Source: Cheilinus undulatus
Taxonomy: Eukaryota; Chordata; Actinopteri; Labriformes; Labridae
Length of the DNA: 64,000 bases
NCBI RefSeq assembly: GCF_018320785.1
Contig: NC_054869.1
Span: 36,806,289 to 36,870,288, forward strand
Direction: 5' to 3'
Positions within the stretch are counted from its first letter, which is position 1; each line of letters begins with the position of its first letter. Of this stretch, positions 46,601 to 54,985 are shown piece after piece. The notes beneath the pieces were generated by a model, which was given only the letters and a program-made list of their open reading frames with translations, made no database searches and was not told the DNA's origin. Made by a program: the position numbers and the translations under genes.

Positions 46601-49600
46601 AAAAAAAGTGACATTTAATTGCAAAGGGCAGCTTAAATGGGTGAGAAGTGGCTAGAAGGGGCAAAAATTGAAAAAAGCAAGATAAAAGTGTCAAAAAAGG
46701 GGAGAAAAGTGACAAAAAGAAGTGGCCAAAAGGGTCTTGAAGTGGCAAACACTGGGAGAAAAGTGGCAATAAAAGGCAGAAAGTGGCAAAAATGGGTGTA
46801 AAGTGGCAAAAAATGAGTTACAGCTGGAAAAACGGTCCAAAAGTGACAACAACATGGAGAAAAATGAGTGAAAAGTGACTAACGTGGGCAAAAATCAGAA
46901 AAAAGGTGGGAAAAATAGGCAAAAAGCATCAAAGAGTGGCAAAATGGGAAATTAGTGGCATTTAATTGCTAAAGGCAGCTTATATGGGCGAAAAGTGGTA
47001 ACAAAGGGAAAAAAAGGGGCAAAAAATTTTTAAAAGCTGGATAAAAGTGTCAAAAACAATCTAAAAGTGGTAAAAATGGAATTAAAGTAGCAAAAAATTG
47101 CAAATAAGGGCAATGGAAATATGCAGACAAAAACAGAGACTGACAACCAAGTTTGGCAATTAAAGCCTACTGTGTAAATTAGGGAAACAAACTGATTAAT
47201 GTTCCTTCCAATGGATAATTTCTAAGGTAAAATTTTCCTTTTTAAGGTTTTCTGTGGGAATAATGTTTCAAATTAAGACATAAAAGAGCCACAAATCATC
47301 ATGAACGAGCCACACGTTGAGTAGCACTGTTTTAGAGACTTACTGGAAGCTTTTCCCTTGACAGTAATCACACTTGATGACTAAATTCCCTCAGTAATTT
47401 CCAGCTAATCTATATCAGTGAGCGTTACCAAACTCCCTTTTTACCCTTTTTCATTCCAGATAGTCTTGTTCTCGCATGAGCTTGTAGCTTTGCTTTGTTT
47501 TCTGGTTTTTGGATATTTTCTCATTCCAGGCTTGGGCCTAACTTCACCACAAGTTCTACAAACACAGGATATGTTTGTCTTGTCTGGAGTCTCTCAGTCT
47601 AATCTTTATAAAAAGATTCCTCATATTAATACAGAATCTGTACACAGAGAAAAAGATATTTGGTGTGAAAATGGTTCTGGCTTCTGTTTGTAACCACAGT
47701 ATTTTACCCAGCAAGCAATACTGCCTCATTTCAATTTGAGCATGTGAGTCTGGTGTTTGTAGATCCATAAATGTATGGTTAATACTACCTAATGTCCAAT
47801 GAATGGAAGAGTACTTCATAACAGATGAAAAGAAACCTGATAAACTACCTGTAGCCATGGGGGAGATGCTAATTTGGTCCATTTTTACAGTTCAGTGGTT
47901 TGGAATATAAGCTTGGAGACTCAGAAAAGTCTCCAATGTAAACTATGTCAGTTGACATGTTTTTCCAATCCAATCCAATCCAAATTCATTTATAAAGCAT
48001 GAAAACAATAAAGACAATAAAGCAGAAAAGCATCCCCACAATATGATGCTACCACCAACATGCTTAGCTGTTGGGAGTGTACTGGGCAGGTGATGAGCAG
48101 TGGCTGGTTTCTACATAATGTTTAGAATTGAGGCCAAACAGTTAAATCTTGGTTTCGTAAGACCAAAGAATAATGTTTCTCACAGTCTGAGAGTCCTTTG
48201 GAGGCTTTTTTGCAAACTCCAAGCAGGTTTCATGGGTTTTGCAGATGCTTCCATCTTGCTAATCTGCCGTTAAACCCAGATTAGTGGAGGGCTGCAGTGA
48301 TGGTCGTCCTTCTGTAACTTTGTCCCATCTCCACACAGGATCACTGGGCCTTAGTCAGAGTGACCATAAGGTTCATGGTCATCTCTCTTACTAAGGCCCG
48401 TCGCCGCTGATTACTCAGTTTGGCCAGGTGACCAGCTCCTGGAAGTGTGCTCTTGGGAACTTTCTTGGCAGCAGATTTTTTTTTGTAGTCTTCCCCAAAT
48501 CTGTGCCTTTTTAACAATCCTGTATCTGACCTTTGCAGTCAGTTCCTTTGACCTCATGGCTTGGTTTATAGTCTGATATGCAGTGTCAGCTGTGAGGCTG
48601 TTTTTAAGAGATAAGTGCCTTTCGAGATCGTGTCCAATCAACCTCCCATACAAAGCATCTGTTAAAGGCAGGACTTTTCAAAATTTCTCAGAAGGTGATT
48701 GGGCGAACGTTCTCCAATCCCTCAAATTATGGACCAATCAGACCAACAAACAAGTAGGCATGCACAGCTCTGGTTAGTGGTGTGAGCTCGGCAGGCAGGT
48801 GCTGTTATAGTTTATGAACAGTGGAACTTGTTGGTGGATAAAACTCATGCTGAGGTGGGTCTAGAGAAGTGTTAAAACATCGGCTCTGCTAAGAAGCTTT
48901 AATGTGGCTCTTTGCTCCTCTTTCAATAAAGAAATTGAGTCCAGATCTGATTAAAAAAAGACTGCTGCTCAAACTGTGTCTGAGCTAATCGCTACACCAG
49001 CAGCAGTCTTTGCTACTGACCTGTAGTACATGTAAACCCTTGGGTAACTATTACAAACTCATGCCAAAGATTTTCCGCCAAGAAAAGCTTTCAATGCGGT
49101 TCTTTGCATTTGTTTCAATAAAGAAATGTGGCCCAGTTCTGATTAAACTGTCGCTATACCATGGCTACATCTGAGCTAATTGCAACACCATCAGCAGCCA
49201 TTACTACCGTCTTGCAGTACAACTAAACCCCATAGAAGCTAACCACTCATTGTGCTCAAATGACACTGATTAGTCTGGTCCATTCTCAGATCTGACACAA
49301 ACCTATCAGATTGGAGCTTTGCAAGATGGATCTGCCTAACATTCTTTTTTAAAGTTAAAGTTTTGTGGAGCTTAATACTACAAGAGTGGCCTATCAAAAT
49401 GTGTGCTGGAGCTTGAGTCAGTGTTAATTTCGTCGACTAAAACTATGACTAAAAATGTTTGTTGACAGCCTTTATTTCCATAAAAAAAAAACTAGACTAA
49501 GACTAACAAAAATAGATCTGTGATGACTAAAACTGATAAAAATTAAGTCTAGTTTTCATCAAGATGACTAAACCTAGACTAAAATGTAATGTAGTTTTTG

Positions 49601-52600
49601 TCAGACATTTAAAATCCATTATATTTCTCCATTGTGGGTAAATCTGTCAAAAAATAATGCAGCTGTAGCTATTGTAAAAACAGTTTAGAAACCAGTCTGG
49701 AACATCTTTACAACAATGGTCATAGATTTATTATTTCTTTTGCCTTTGAAAGTTCTAACGGTTTATCTGCATGATGGAAAGTCCCAAAATATGAGCCTAT
49801 CTAATCCTAGCTGATGCGTTCTGAGATTACACTTAACCAAACAAATACAACCCTGAAGATGGTTCACAGCACTAATATTCAATTTGATGAATCAGATGAG
49901 TAATTTCCCTCATGTTGCCACGAGCAAGTTCATATGATAGAGGCAGTGTGCAGCATGTGACCTGCTCTGATTATGAATATATCTACTGGCAGCTGAATGA
50001 TACACTTCTTGATAAGTAGCCTACCTAACAATTCAACAAAATATGGCCAAGTGAACCATGTAAACCTGGCTTAAGTCCGTGTGAATAAGAGGACTGCCAA
50101 GTATTTATGACAACCGTAGTTTTTCTCTTTCAGCTTTAACCCTTGTGGCGTGAAACAGAGTTGTGAATGATTAAAGAACGTGTATGAAAGCATGAACCAA
50201 AGTTTAAAAAAGGCCTTTTTCATACTTTACAATCTCAAAGCATGTGAGGCTATTCTGACTCCCTTACGTTCCAATAGGATGATGAGATAAGTGAACCCAG
50301 ACTAGTATATCTATCTATGGAAAATCGCTCTTAAAATTTCAGTCATTTTAACAACATAGAGACAATCCATTGTGTCTATACAATAGCAGTCTTCAAATTC
50401 CAACTCTGACTGACAAGAGGTCACATGTGGCGAGGAAGAGTCTGGCTGCAAATCTGAGACACCCCCTCTTGAGGACCATAACTGTAGGATGCTGCATTTG
50501 TTAGGACAGAGCTAACATAATTTGCTGTTACAACGTATCTCCCGATTTAGACTTTGAAAAAAAGATTCAAATCAAGTCTGGTTGTTTTGTTCATGAAATA
50601 ACCATATTGAAAATGTTGCAGACTAAGCAGAGGTCAGAGGTCAGAGGTCAGTATTAGCAGTTACACAAACAGTGGCTCACTTTAGCTATGTTAGCTTTAG
50701 CCGCAGCTAATCTAGCTTCACTAGCAATGACGTAGTAAACTTTCCTACATAAGCTAATGTATCTATGTTTGCTTAAGCTTTAGCAACTTGTGCTTTAGCA
50801 ACAAAACTAATAGGTAAGGTAGCTATGTACTTAACAGAGCTAAGTTAGCTTTAGCACATGTAGCATAAGGTACAGTAGCTTTTTAAACTTTGACTTTAGG
50901 AACACGAGCTTGGTAGCTATTTTACGTTAATAGAATATGGGTTTATGATATTTGCAAAACTATTAAAAGATACAGTCTTTAGCTATGTTGCTTGAGTAAC
51001 TTACATAGCTACTCAGTTAGCTTTAGTCTTAGCTATGTTTTCTGCATTAGTGTGTTTTCATGGACAAACTTTATTTCTGTCAGCAGACTGTTTAATCAGC
51101 TATTAAAAGTTTTGTAATCAGGTTTTGCAGGTAAGTATTTTGACATTTAACTTTTGGTGTCTTATATTTTACCTCAATCAATATCCAGACTCTAACCGGA
51201 AGTCTACTCCCATTTTATTGTGAAAGTTTCAGTGTGTATTTTTGTTCTGATCAAGGTGGCGTATCATAGTAGTGGTCTGCAAGTCTGACAGGGCTTTTCC
51301 ACTATGACCTTTGGCCTTGCTGATCCAAACCAAGTCATGCTGATTTACTTTTCCAACACCGTGCCGCGCCAGGCTATGCCCAAGCACCCCTGCCCTGCCT
51401 TGCAAGCGCATTACAGTGAAGCCACAGTGATTCATTGACATTCAGGGACACCTTCAAGAAATGTTTGAGTAGCAACCGCTATACCAACTTTGAAATACCT
51501 GCCGGGTTACCAATAGAAGAAGAAAAACCCTTTAAAGTAGAAACAATGGGTTCTCCTTCTGATGGAACCAAACAATGCTTTCTAAATTGCAGCTATTCAA
51601 TGACATGGACTCAAAATGCAGCATCATCAACTCTAGACCTACAAGTGGAGCCAAGCCACTCAATGTAATGGAAAAGCCCCATAAGAGCTGCAGTCTGCAG
51701 CCAGACTGTCTTACATAATGACTGCTGTGCAAACAGTCCACAAGTCTGTATTAAAAGCCACTTTGTCGAAACACTGCAAATCAGTCCTCAGTTCTGGAGT
51801 GATTTCTCCAAAATTCTTTTCCACTCTCTAATAGCTGTCAGTCACCATGATGGTGGCCCATACTGAAGCTCAACAAATGCTATCAACATGCAGAAGCATC
51901 TATCTTCCACAGTATTTCATAGGAACCCATCTCCAGGCAACATTCTGGTGTTCATCAGGTAATCCTGTGCTATCATCACGATGACATGACACCAGGGCAA
52001 GTAGATAATGTGATACCAGACTTCCTGTTGTACAGTATGTCTCAGCTGGTTTGACCTTGTGTTTGTCCTTTTGTTTCAAGAGCATGTGGTTAAGCACTGA
52101 GTTATCATAGATTAATGTCACATATCTCAGTCTGTATGTTATTGTTGTGTTTTTGTCAAGGTACTGTTCCTTCTCACGGCTGGCAAAGCACCCATCATGC
52201 TTACTGAGTAGAACTAAAACAACATGTTCACAGTTGTGCAAGTAAAGGGAAATCTTATCCAATCAGTCAGTGACTTCCACTATGCAACCCTACTCTAAAC
52301 ACCTGCTAAGGAACTTTAAAGCTCAGAAAACAAGAGTTAAACCTTAAAAATTAGCTACTGCCTTTGGTGATACTAAGTAAAACTGAGCCTTTAACTGGCC
52401 ATTAAGCTGAGAGAAAGTTAATTAATGTAAAGAATGAACTTTAGATCAAGTGTAATTGAGGAAGGCCTTAAGCCCCCTACAACATTCTGGTTTACAGCTA
52501 CATCAGTTGTGCTGCTAATACTGGAAATAAGCATCCTTATTTAAACCAAAACAGATAAGTTATTAAAAAAAAACATCACCCACTGTAGTGTGCCCTTAAA

Positions 52601-54975
52601 GACATCAACTATTCTGACCAACCCCCCCCCCCAAAACCAAGGTTGTAAATATGTTTATCGCTGATCCAAAATTCATCATTTCCACATTATATGTGTATGT
52701 GACCTCCCTTGCTTCAGCCACCAGCCTCTAGTGGACACTCAGGGAACTGCAGCTTTTCTGCACTTCCACACATCTCTGCAGTTTTCATTCACAAATGATG
52801 GCACTTGGTCATTGGACATTAAAGATGTACTACTGCCACAGTTTGGTGATAACACAGCATTACAACCAGCCACCAGTAAAATAATGTAAAGAATATATGA
52901 CTGAATGACAGAACAAATCTATGAAAAGATTGCCCATATCCACTCTAGAGCAGCAAAGGTCACAGATAATCTAGCATAGCTTTCACCACAGCAGGGGTGT
53001 CCAAACTATAGCCTGCAAGGTATCTGTGGCCTGTGGTTCATTTTTAATTGCACAAATTTTAAAAATTAAAAAGAAACATGGCCTATATTTGGCCAGACAC
53101 ATATTTGAGGCTTTTCCATTACATTGAGCGACTAAAGGTACAGCAGCAGTGTGTTTTGGACTTTACAACTCTCTGCTGTGCTGTTGTGTTAGCCTCTGTA
53201 AACAAACATGTTGACTTGAAGACTTTGACTTTTTTCATTCTGAAATTGCAGAGATGTACACAACTACTGTACTCAAGTAAATATGAAGCTACTCTGGTTA
53301 AATTTACTTTCCACCCCTGCTAAACTGAGACAACAGTGCAAACTGAAACATACTGATGACAAAAATTCATAACACCTTTATGAATAAAGACAAAACAGCA
53401 TGAATCATGCTCCTCTGCATGCTGTCTGCTTTTCTCAAAGTCCAATTAACACAGCGTTCTGGGCTGATAATCTCTAGCAAGAACATTCCTATAAAGTTTG
53501 GCAGCTTTTATGTTTTGTCTCTGGATTTGGAGATGAGCCATCAGGGTCTCCCCTCTTGGCTGCATGGAGTGTTGTTCTTATTTTGACCAGGGACAGGGTC
53601 AGTGACAGCCAGGGCCAACCATGGACCCCCATGAAATCTGACTGGCCAGCCCTAAATCCTGCACAGTCATTGACTGATGCTTTTGTGGCCATTATATTCA
53701 GTTACTAAATATATTCTAACCAACTAAGGACTGGTTTTACTATCTAAGGTGAGGTTTATCAAAGCGACCTGGTCATCCTCATAATTTTTATGTATGTGGC
53801 CCTCAGTGAATAAAGTTTGGACACCCATGGCATAGGGTAATGTTGTTAGAAAGACACCGCTGTGACACTGAGGACCCATAGTTAAATTTGCAGTAACCCT
53901 GCTGGCCCCAAACCTGTCCTGCTGTTCTGGCTCTTGTGTTTGTTTGTTGTTTTTGGACTAAACACCAGGGTGTGACTGTGTTCTTCCAGTAATGTTAATA
54001 CTGTCTTTTAACACTGACTTTTGCCTTTGTCTGCCTGTGCTGTCAAGCCAGGCATATACCTGTACATGCTTGTAGTCATCTTAGTTTAATGCAACCCCAT
54101 AAAGCAGTGAATATATCATAAAAACACATTCAGATGAGAGAGTTCAGGTATTAACATCGTTTGTAGAAATATGAAAGCGCTAATGTTATATCTGATCTTC
54201 AAATATATATGTGCCGCACAGGTATGAACAGATGGCTTTATAGGAAAGTCAGAACTTGCCACTGAAAGATTAAACACTATGCAAGTTCAATCTCGTGTTA
54301 CGAAAGGCGGAAACTCATCCGTCATTGATACAGTGACGGTTTATTTTTTACATTTTTTAATTTTTTTGCAGATTTACAGGCCAGGGCACATTCAGGTGCA
54401 GTAGTGTGATGCATATCAATCCAATCATGCAATGATGGCAGCCTGCTTCTTCAGTACACTACAGTTTATATCTGCTTATGTAATCATAATTGAGTCATTA
54501 TTAGCAAGTAGATGTTTCTTTTGGTATTTAGATGTGGGTTTTGGATGATTTGTTTGAGTTTAACCTTTTAACCACATTCACAAGTTATTGTCAAAGATCA
54601 ATTTCTGCATTTTGGACTCAAAAGAAAGACAGTGAAGTGTTTCATCTTTTATAGGCACACTTATACAACGTAAACATGCTATAGAATTAGTGTTTTATCA
54701 CAAAAGTGCGGATATTTTTTGAGTTTTACTAAAATCTGACTTGTATTGTCCTTTCCAGGAAAGTCTTAGCGTTTTTAAGCCATAATATACATACTTTACT
54801 GTATCATCATCCATCCAAACTCACCTGCCCATTCTCCCATCGAGGTGAAAAAGGCTTTTGGTAGTGGAAAAAACACTTTAGGAAAAAGCATCCTACATGA
54901 AAGCAGCATTTTCGCTCCATAGTACACAGTGACTGCAGCACCAAGAGAAGTAAAAAAAATCTCTGTTAAATCCAT
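34463..54975 (-). CDS. hsd17b3: hsd17b3, 17-beta-hydroxysteroid dehydrogenase type 3 (complete, 11 exons)
   Basis: This short-chain dehydrogenase of the ER membrane uses NADPH to reduce androstenedione to testosterone. Eleven exons on the - strand join in phase: 54825-54975, 39020-39066, 38678-38753, 38467-38574, 38300-38367, 37911-37955, 37557-37591, 37355-37436, 34973-35038, 34717-34866 and 34463-34606. They total 972 nt, 323 aa (human about 310, also 11 exons). A hydrophobic N-terminal anchor lies at about residues 6-36. The cofactor motif TGASEGIG is at 53-60 and Arg79 in SRT sits where human Arg80 gives NADPH preference. NNVG is at 129-132, Asn159 in NCN, Ser187 in ISSG, and YAASK at 200-204 supplies catalytic Tyr200 and Lys204. 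All catalytic residues are intact. The start ATG has a strong context (G at -3 and +4). The paralogues HSD17B12 and HSDL1 are less likely, given the 11-exon layout and the neighbouring ERCC6L2. Confidence 0.96.
34717..34866 (-). CDS. hsd17b3: hsd17b3 exon 10 (substrate-pocket region)
   Basis: 150 bp between TTTCTCAG and GTGAGA. It begins [18 protein letters not shown] and continues with [18 protein letters not shown] to CHMIL. It aligns with the human PYAVSTAM and ADEFVKESLNYV blocks that line the steroid pocket. Confidence 0.95.
34973..35038 (-). CDS. hsd17b3: hsd17b3 exon 9
   Basis: 66 bp between TTCTTTAG and GTACTC, encoding [20 protein letters not shown] and then IQ. It matches the helix after the YxxxK motif. 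Intron 8 (35039-37354) is 2.3 kb and holds a Tc1 element and another DNA element. Confidence 0.95.
35490..36275 (+). mobile_element. Tc1-like element, internally deleted (hsd17b3 intron 8)
   Basis: The left end is TA plus ACTGGTCATTTCATTAGG then TACACCTGCTCA; the right end is TGAACAGGTATACTTTGTAA. Inside are ATGGTTATTGGTGCCAGACA, GCAGAAGAGCATCTCTGCAC and AATTGGACAAAAGAAGACTG, the order of a Tc1 transposase N-terminal half with stops. The C-terminal half is deleted. Confidence 0.75.
36349..37250 (+). mobile_element. TIR element of the AAAGTATTCACCC family (hsd17b3 intron 8)
   Basis: The left end is GAGCCTATAAAAAGTATTCA and the right end GGGTGTGAATACTGTACTGC. The body carries GCAGCCAAAGGTGCATCTAC, in inverse orientation to the fragment at 770-1095. 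Its terminal words match those of 44992-45653. No intact coding region. Confidence 0.65.
37355..37436 (-). CDS. hsd17b3: hsd17b3 exon 8 (catalytic Ser, Tyr, Lys)
   Basis: 82 bp between TCTCCAG and GTAACT. It encodes [20 protein letters not shown] and then TLYAASK. Ser187, Tyr200 and Lys204 form the catalytic triad. The acceptor is a CAGGAG tandem; the upstream AG keeps the length of the remembered homologues. Confidence 0.96.
37557..37591 (-). CDS. hsd17b3: hsd17b3 exon 7
   Basis: A 35-bp microexon between TTCTCCAG and GTTTCC, encoding [11 protein letters not shown] plus two bases of Arg177. It matches the human LILKHMESR segment in place and length. Confidence 0.92.
37911..37955 (-). CDS. 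hsd17b3: hsd17b3 exon 6 (catalytic Asn)
   Basis: A 45-bp microexon between AATTTCAG and GTAAGG, encoding [15 protein letters not shown]. Asn159 in the NCN triplet corresponds to the structural and catalytic Asn of the tetrad. Confidence 0.93.
38300..38367 (-). CDS. hsd17b3: hsd17b3 exon 5 (NNVG motif)
   Basis: 68 bp between TTTATAG and GTCAGT. It encodes [16 protein letters not shown] and ends DLDQ at a codon boundary. NNxG stabilises the central sheet in this family. Confidence 0.95.
38467..38574 (-). CDS. hsd17b3: hsd17b3 exon 4
   Basis: 108 bp between CCTTAG and GTTTGA. It encodes [18 protein letters not shown] and ends LKDLNIGVL, matching the beta-4 region (ADF...IGILV) of the human enzyme. 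The final G is the first base of Val128. Confidence 0.95.
38678..38753 (-). CDS. hsd17b3: hsd17b3 exon 3
   Basis: 76 bp. It encodes [20 protein letters not shown] and on to KKI. The SRT arginine after beta-strand 2 is the NADPH-selecting position. The exon ends in phase 1 before GTAAAA, and exon 4 supplies the rest of Ser92. Confidence 0.95.
38884..38955 (-). repeat. Short Tc1-type terminus in hsd17b3 intron 2
   Basis: ATGTGGACAAAAGTATTCGG followed by ACTCCTGACCATTA is a common fish transposon end. It is solitary and truncated. Confidence 0.4.
39020..39066 (-). CDS. hsd17b3: hsd17b3 exon 2 (Rossmann glycine motif)
   Basis: The acceptor reads CTTTCAG and the donor GTAAAT. The 47-bp exon encodes [15 protein letters not shown], which contains the TGxxxGxG cofactor-binding turn of short-chain dehydrogenases. 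Confidence 0.96.
39067..40520. other. hsd17b3 intron 1, 3' part
   Basis: A tRNA-like block lies at 39648-39715 (GACTCAAACCAGGAACCTTC, then TGCTGTGAGGCCACAGTGC), a common decayed tRNA-type fossil in fish. 40080-40500 has repeated TACCATA/ATACCA words related to the array near 41.6 kb. No exon between exons 1 and 2 is needed: the phases join exactly. Confidence 0.4.
40530..41545. mobile_element. Possible DNA element with ATTAGxGCTGTTA ends
   Basis: The left end is ATTAGTGCTGTTACTCC; the right end is TTAACAGCCCTAAT, whose inverse is ATTAGGGCTGTTAA. Both ends are followed inward by ATTAATC words. No target duplication was seen, so the pairing is tentative. Confidence 0.4.
41560..42115. repeat. 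Degenerate GATAC/AATAC microsatellite array
   Basis: Over 500 bp of imperfect 5-bp and 10-bp units such as GATACGATACAATACAAT and ATACAATATGGTGCAGT. ORFs in it come from the repeat. Confidence 0.85.
42250..42430 (+). repeat. tRNA-derived SINE
   Basis: An A-box-like TAGCTTGATGGG and a B-box-like GATCAATTCC are followed by the SINE body CTTCCCCCACTCTCTCCT and a CAAGGCAAAAAACCCC tail. It is the same general family as the one at 80-240, in the opposite orientation. Confidence 0.6.
43330..43850 (+). repeat. LINE reverse-transcriptase fragment split by a hAT element
   Basis: Translating 43354-43377 plus 43829 onward gives [13 protein letters not shown], the RT block C signature of non-LTR retrotransposons (consensus [11 protein letters not shown]). 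The hAT element sits between the GGAC and CATT bases. Only a short part of the RT survives. Confidence 0.65.
43377..43820. mobile_element. hAT-like miniature element, 444 bp
   Basis: The ends are CATGGGTGTAGC at the left and GCTACACCCCTG at the right (inverse CAGGGGTGTAGC). The flanking 8-mers TCTGGGAC (43369-43376) and ACTGGGAC (43821-43828) match at seven of eight bases, as expected for a hAT target duplication. It is non-coding, with GGGGGGCCCTG blocks near both ends. Confidence 0.8.
43851..44990. other. hsd17b3 intron 1, unidentified
   Basis: AT-rich. No exon, repeat family or RNA gene was recognised. Confidence 0.35.
44992..45653. mobile_element. TIR element, 662 bp (AAAGTATTCA family)
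   Basis: The left end is CAGTGCCCATAAAAAGTATT and the right end is AATACTTTTAATAGGCTCTG, inverse repeats of about 22 bp with three mismatches. The interior is non-coding. Related to 36349-37250 and to fragments at 770-1095 and 12410-12620. Confidence 0.75.
45654..46322. other. hsd17b3 intron 1, complex unique sequence
   Basis: 45800-46200 has balanced composition and no repeat marks. Nothing else is supported. Confidence 0.35.
46331..47329. mobile_element. hAT-like element, 999 bp, filled with a tandem array
   Basis: The ends are CAGTGTGACTCAAC and GTTGAGTAGCACTG (inverse CAGTGCTACTCAAC). They are flanked by a perfect 8-bp target duplication, TTTTAGAG, at 46323-46330 and 47330-47337. From about 46436 to 47125 the interior is a degenerate tandem array of AAAAGTGGCAAAAATGGG-type units. 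GAGCCACAA words lie near both ends. No transposase. Confidence 0.9.
47338..47955. other. hsd17b3 intron 1, unidentified
   Basis: No recognised gene or repeat. Small ORFs lack support. Confidence 0.35.
47960..48000 (-). repeat. Retroposon 3' tail with ATCCA repeats
   Basis: Repeated AATCC words run into AAATTCATTTATAAAGCATG, resembling the 3' tail of L2-type LINEs and their SINEs on the - strand. Confidence 0.4.
48030..48560 (-). mobile_element. Decayed Tc1-like element (third copy of the 3002 family)
   Basis: On + it reads ATGATGCTACCACCAACATG, the inverse of the family signature CATGNTGGTGGNNGCATCAT. CAAACTCCAAGCAGGTTTCA and CACACAGGATCACTGG follow. It is the transposase middle on the - strand, with many lesions. 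Confidence 0.6.
48561..49418. other. hsd17b3 intron 1, unidentified, with a local duplication
   Basis: Two similar stretches (CTAAGAAGCTTTAATGTGGC at 48889 and AGAAAAGCTTTCAATGCGGT at 49080, each followed by CTTTGC...TTTCAATAAAGAAA and a CAGCAGC/ACTACTG segment) suggest a degenerate direct duplication of about 190 bp. No gene. Confidence 0.4.
49419..49680 (+). mobile_element. TTAGTC/GACTAAA-rich DNA element, second copy
   Basis: It begins CAGTGTTAATTTCGTCGACT and continues with AGACTAAGACTAACAAAAAT and TTTTCATCAAGATGACTAAA, the inverse of 19412-19837. The far end is unclear. Confidence 0.6.
50631..50650 (+). promoter_or_regulatory. Triple AGGTCA direct repeat, 1-nt spacing (DR1-like)
   Basis: Three perfect AGGTCA hexamers are separated by single G bases in hsd17b3 intron 1, about 4.3 kb downstream of the ATG. 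AGGTCA is the nuclear-receptor half-site, and DR1 spacing suits RXR/PPAR, HNF4 or COUP-TF type factors. It could equally be a chance 7-bp tandem repeat. Confidence 0.4.
50651..51060. repeat. Degenerate TTAGC/GCTA-rich stretch
   Basis: TTAGCTATGTTAGCTTTAGC-type words recur irregularly for about 350 bp. This is low-complexity intron sequence. Confidence 0.5.
51061..52990. other. hsd17b3 intron 1, unidentified
   Basis: It includes a C-rich run at 52622-52634. No exon or named repeat was supported. Confidence 0.3.
52992..53829. mobile_element. hAT-like element, 838 bp
   Basis: The ends are CAGGGGTGTCCAAACT and AGTTTGGACACCCATG (inverse CATGGGTGTCCAAACT), 14 of 16 matching. GCCTGTGGTTC inside the left end and GTGGCCCTCAGTG inside the right are typical of this fish family. 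The flanking 8-mers do not match clearly. ORFs inside lack transposase motifs. Confidence 0.75.
53830..54824. other. hsd17b3 intron 1, 5' part
   Basis: Unique AT-rich sequence leading from the exon 1 donor. No repeats were named. Proximal intronic regulatory sites are possible but none is supported. Confidence 0.3.
54825..54975 (-). CDS. hsd17b3: hsd17b3 exon 1 (start, membrane anchor)
   Basis: The ATG is at 54975-54973, and 50 codons plus one base follow to the donor GTGAGT. The peptide begins [15 protein letters not shown], resembling the zebrafish start as I remember it, and ends FFTSMGEWA. The split valine codon (G|TG) is completed by exon 2 to give WAVVTGAS. The first 36 residues are hydrophobic and fit an ER anchor. 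Confidence 0.93.
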
Positions 54976-54985
54976 CTCTGTGCAT
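54893..54985 (-). promoter_or_regulatory. Overlapping upstream ORF at the hsd17b3 start
   Basis: An ATG lies 10 nt upstream of the hsd17b3 ATG in another frame and opens a 30-codon ORF that ends inside exon 1. Its context is weak (C at -3), while the main ATG is strong. Whether the transcript includes it depends on the unknown 5' end. Confidence 0.45.

Noticed and set aside
46350..46891. - strand ORFs rich in Pro/Phe/Leu
   Set aside because: They are translations of the tandem array inside the hAT element, not genes.
46436..47125. Regular repeats resembling a CRISPR array
   Set aside because: Units are degenerate and lack unique spacers of fixed size; this is a vertebrate transposon interior with 8-bp target duplications outside.
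52992..53829. 8-bp target duplication for this hAT-like element
   Set aside because: The flanking octamers (CACCACAG and GCATAGGG) do not match, so I call only the terminal repeats.
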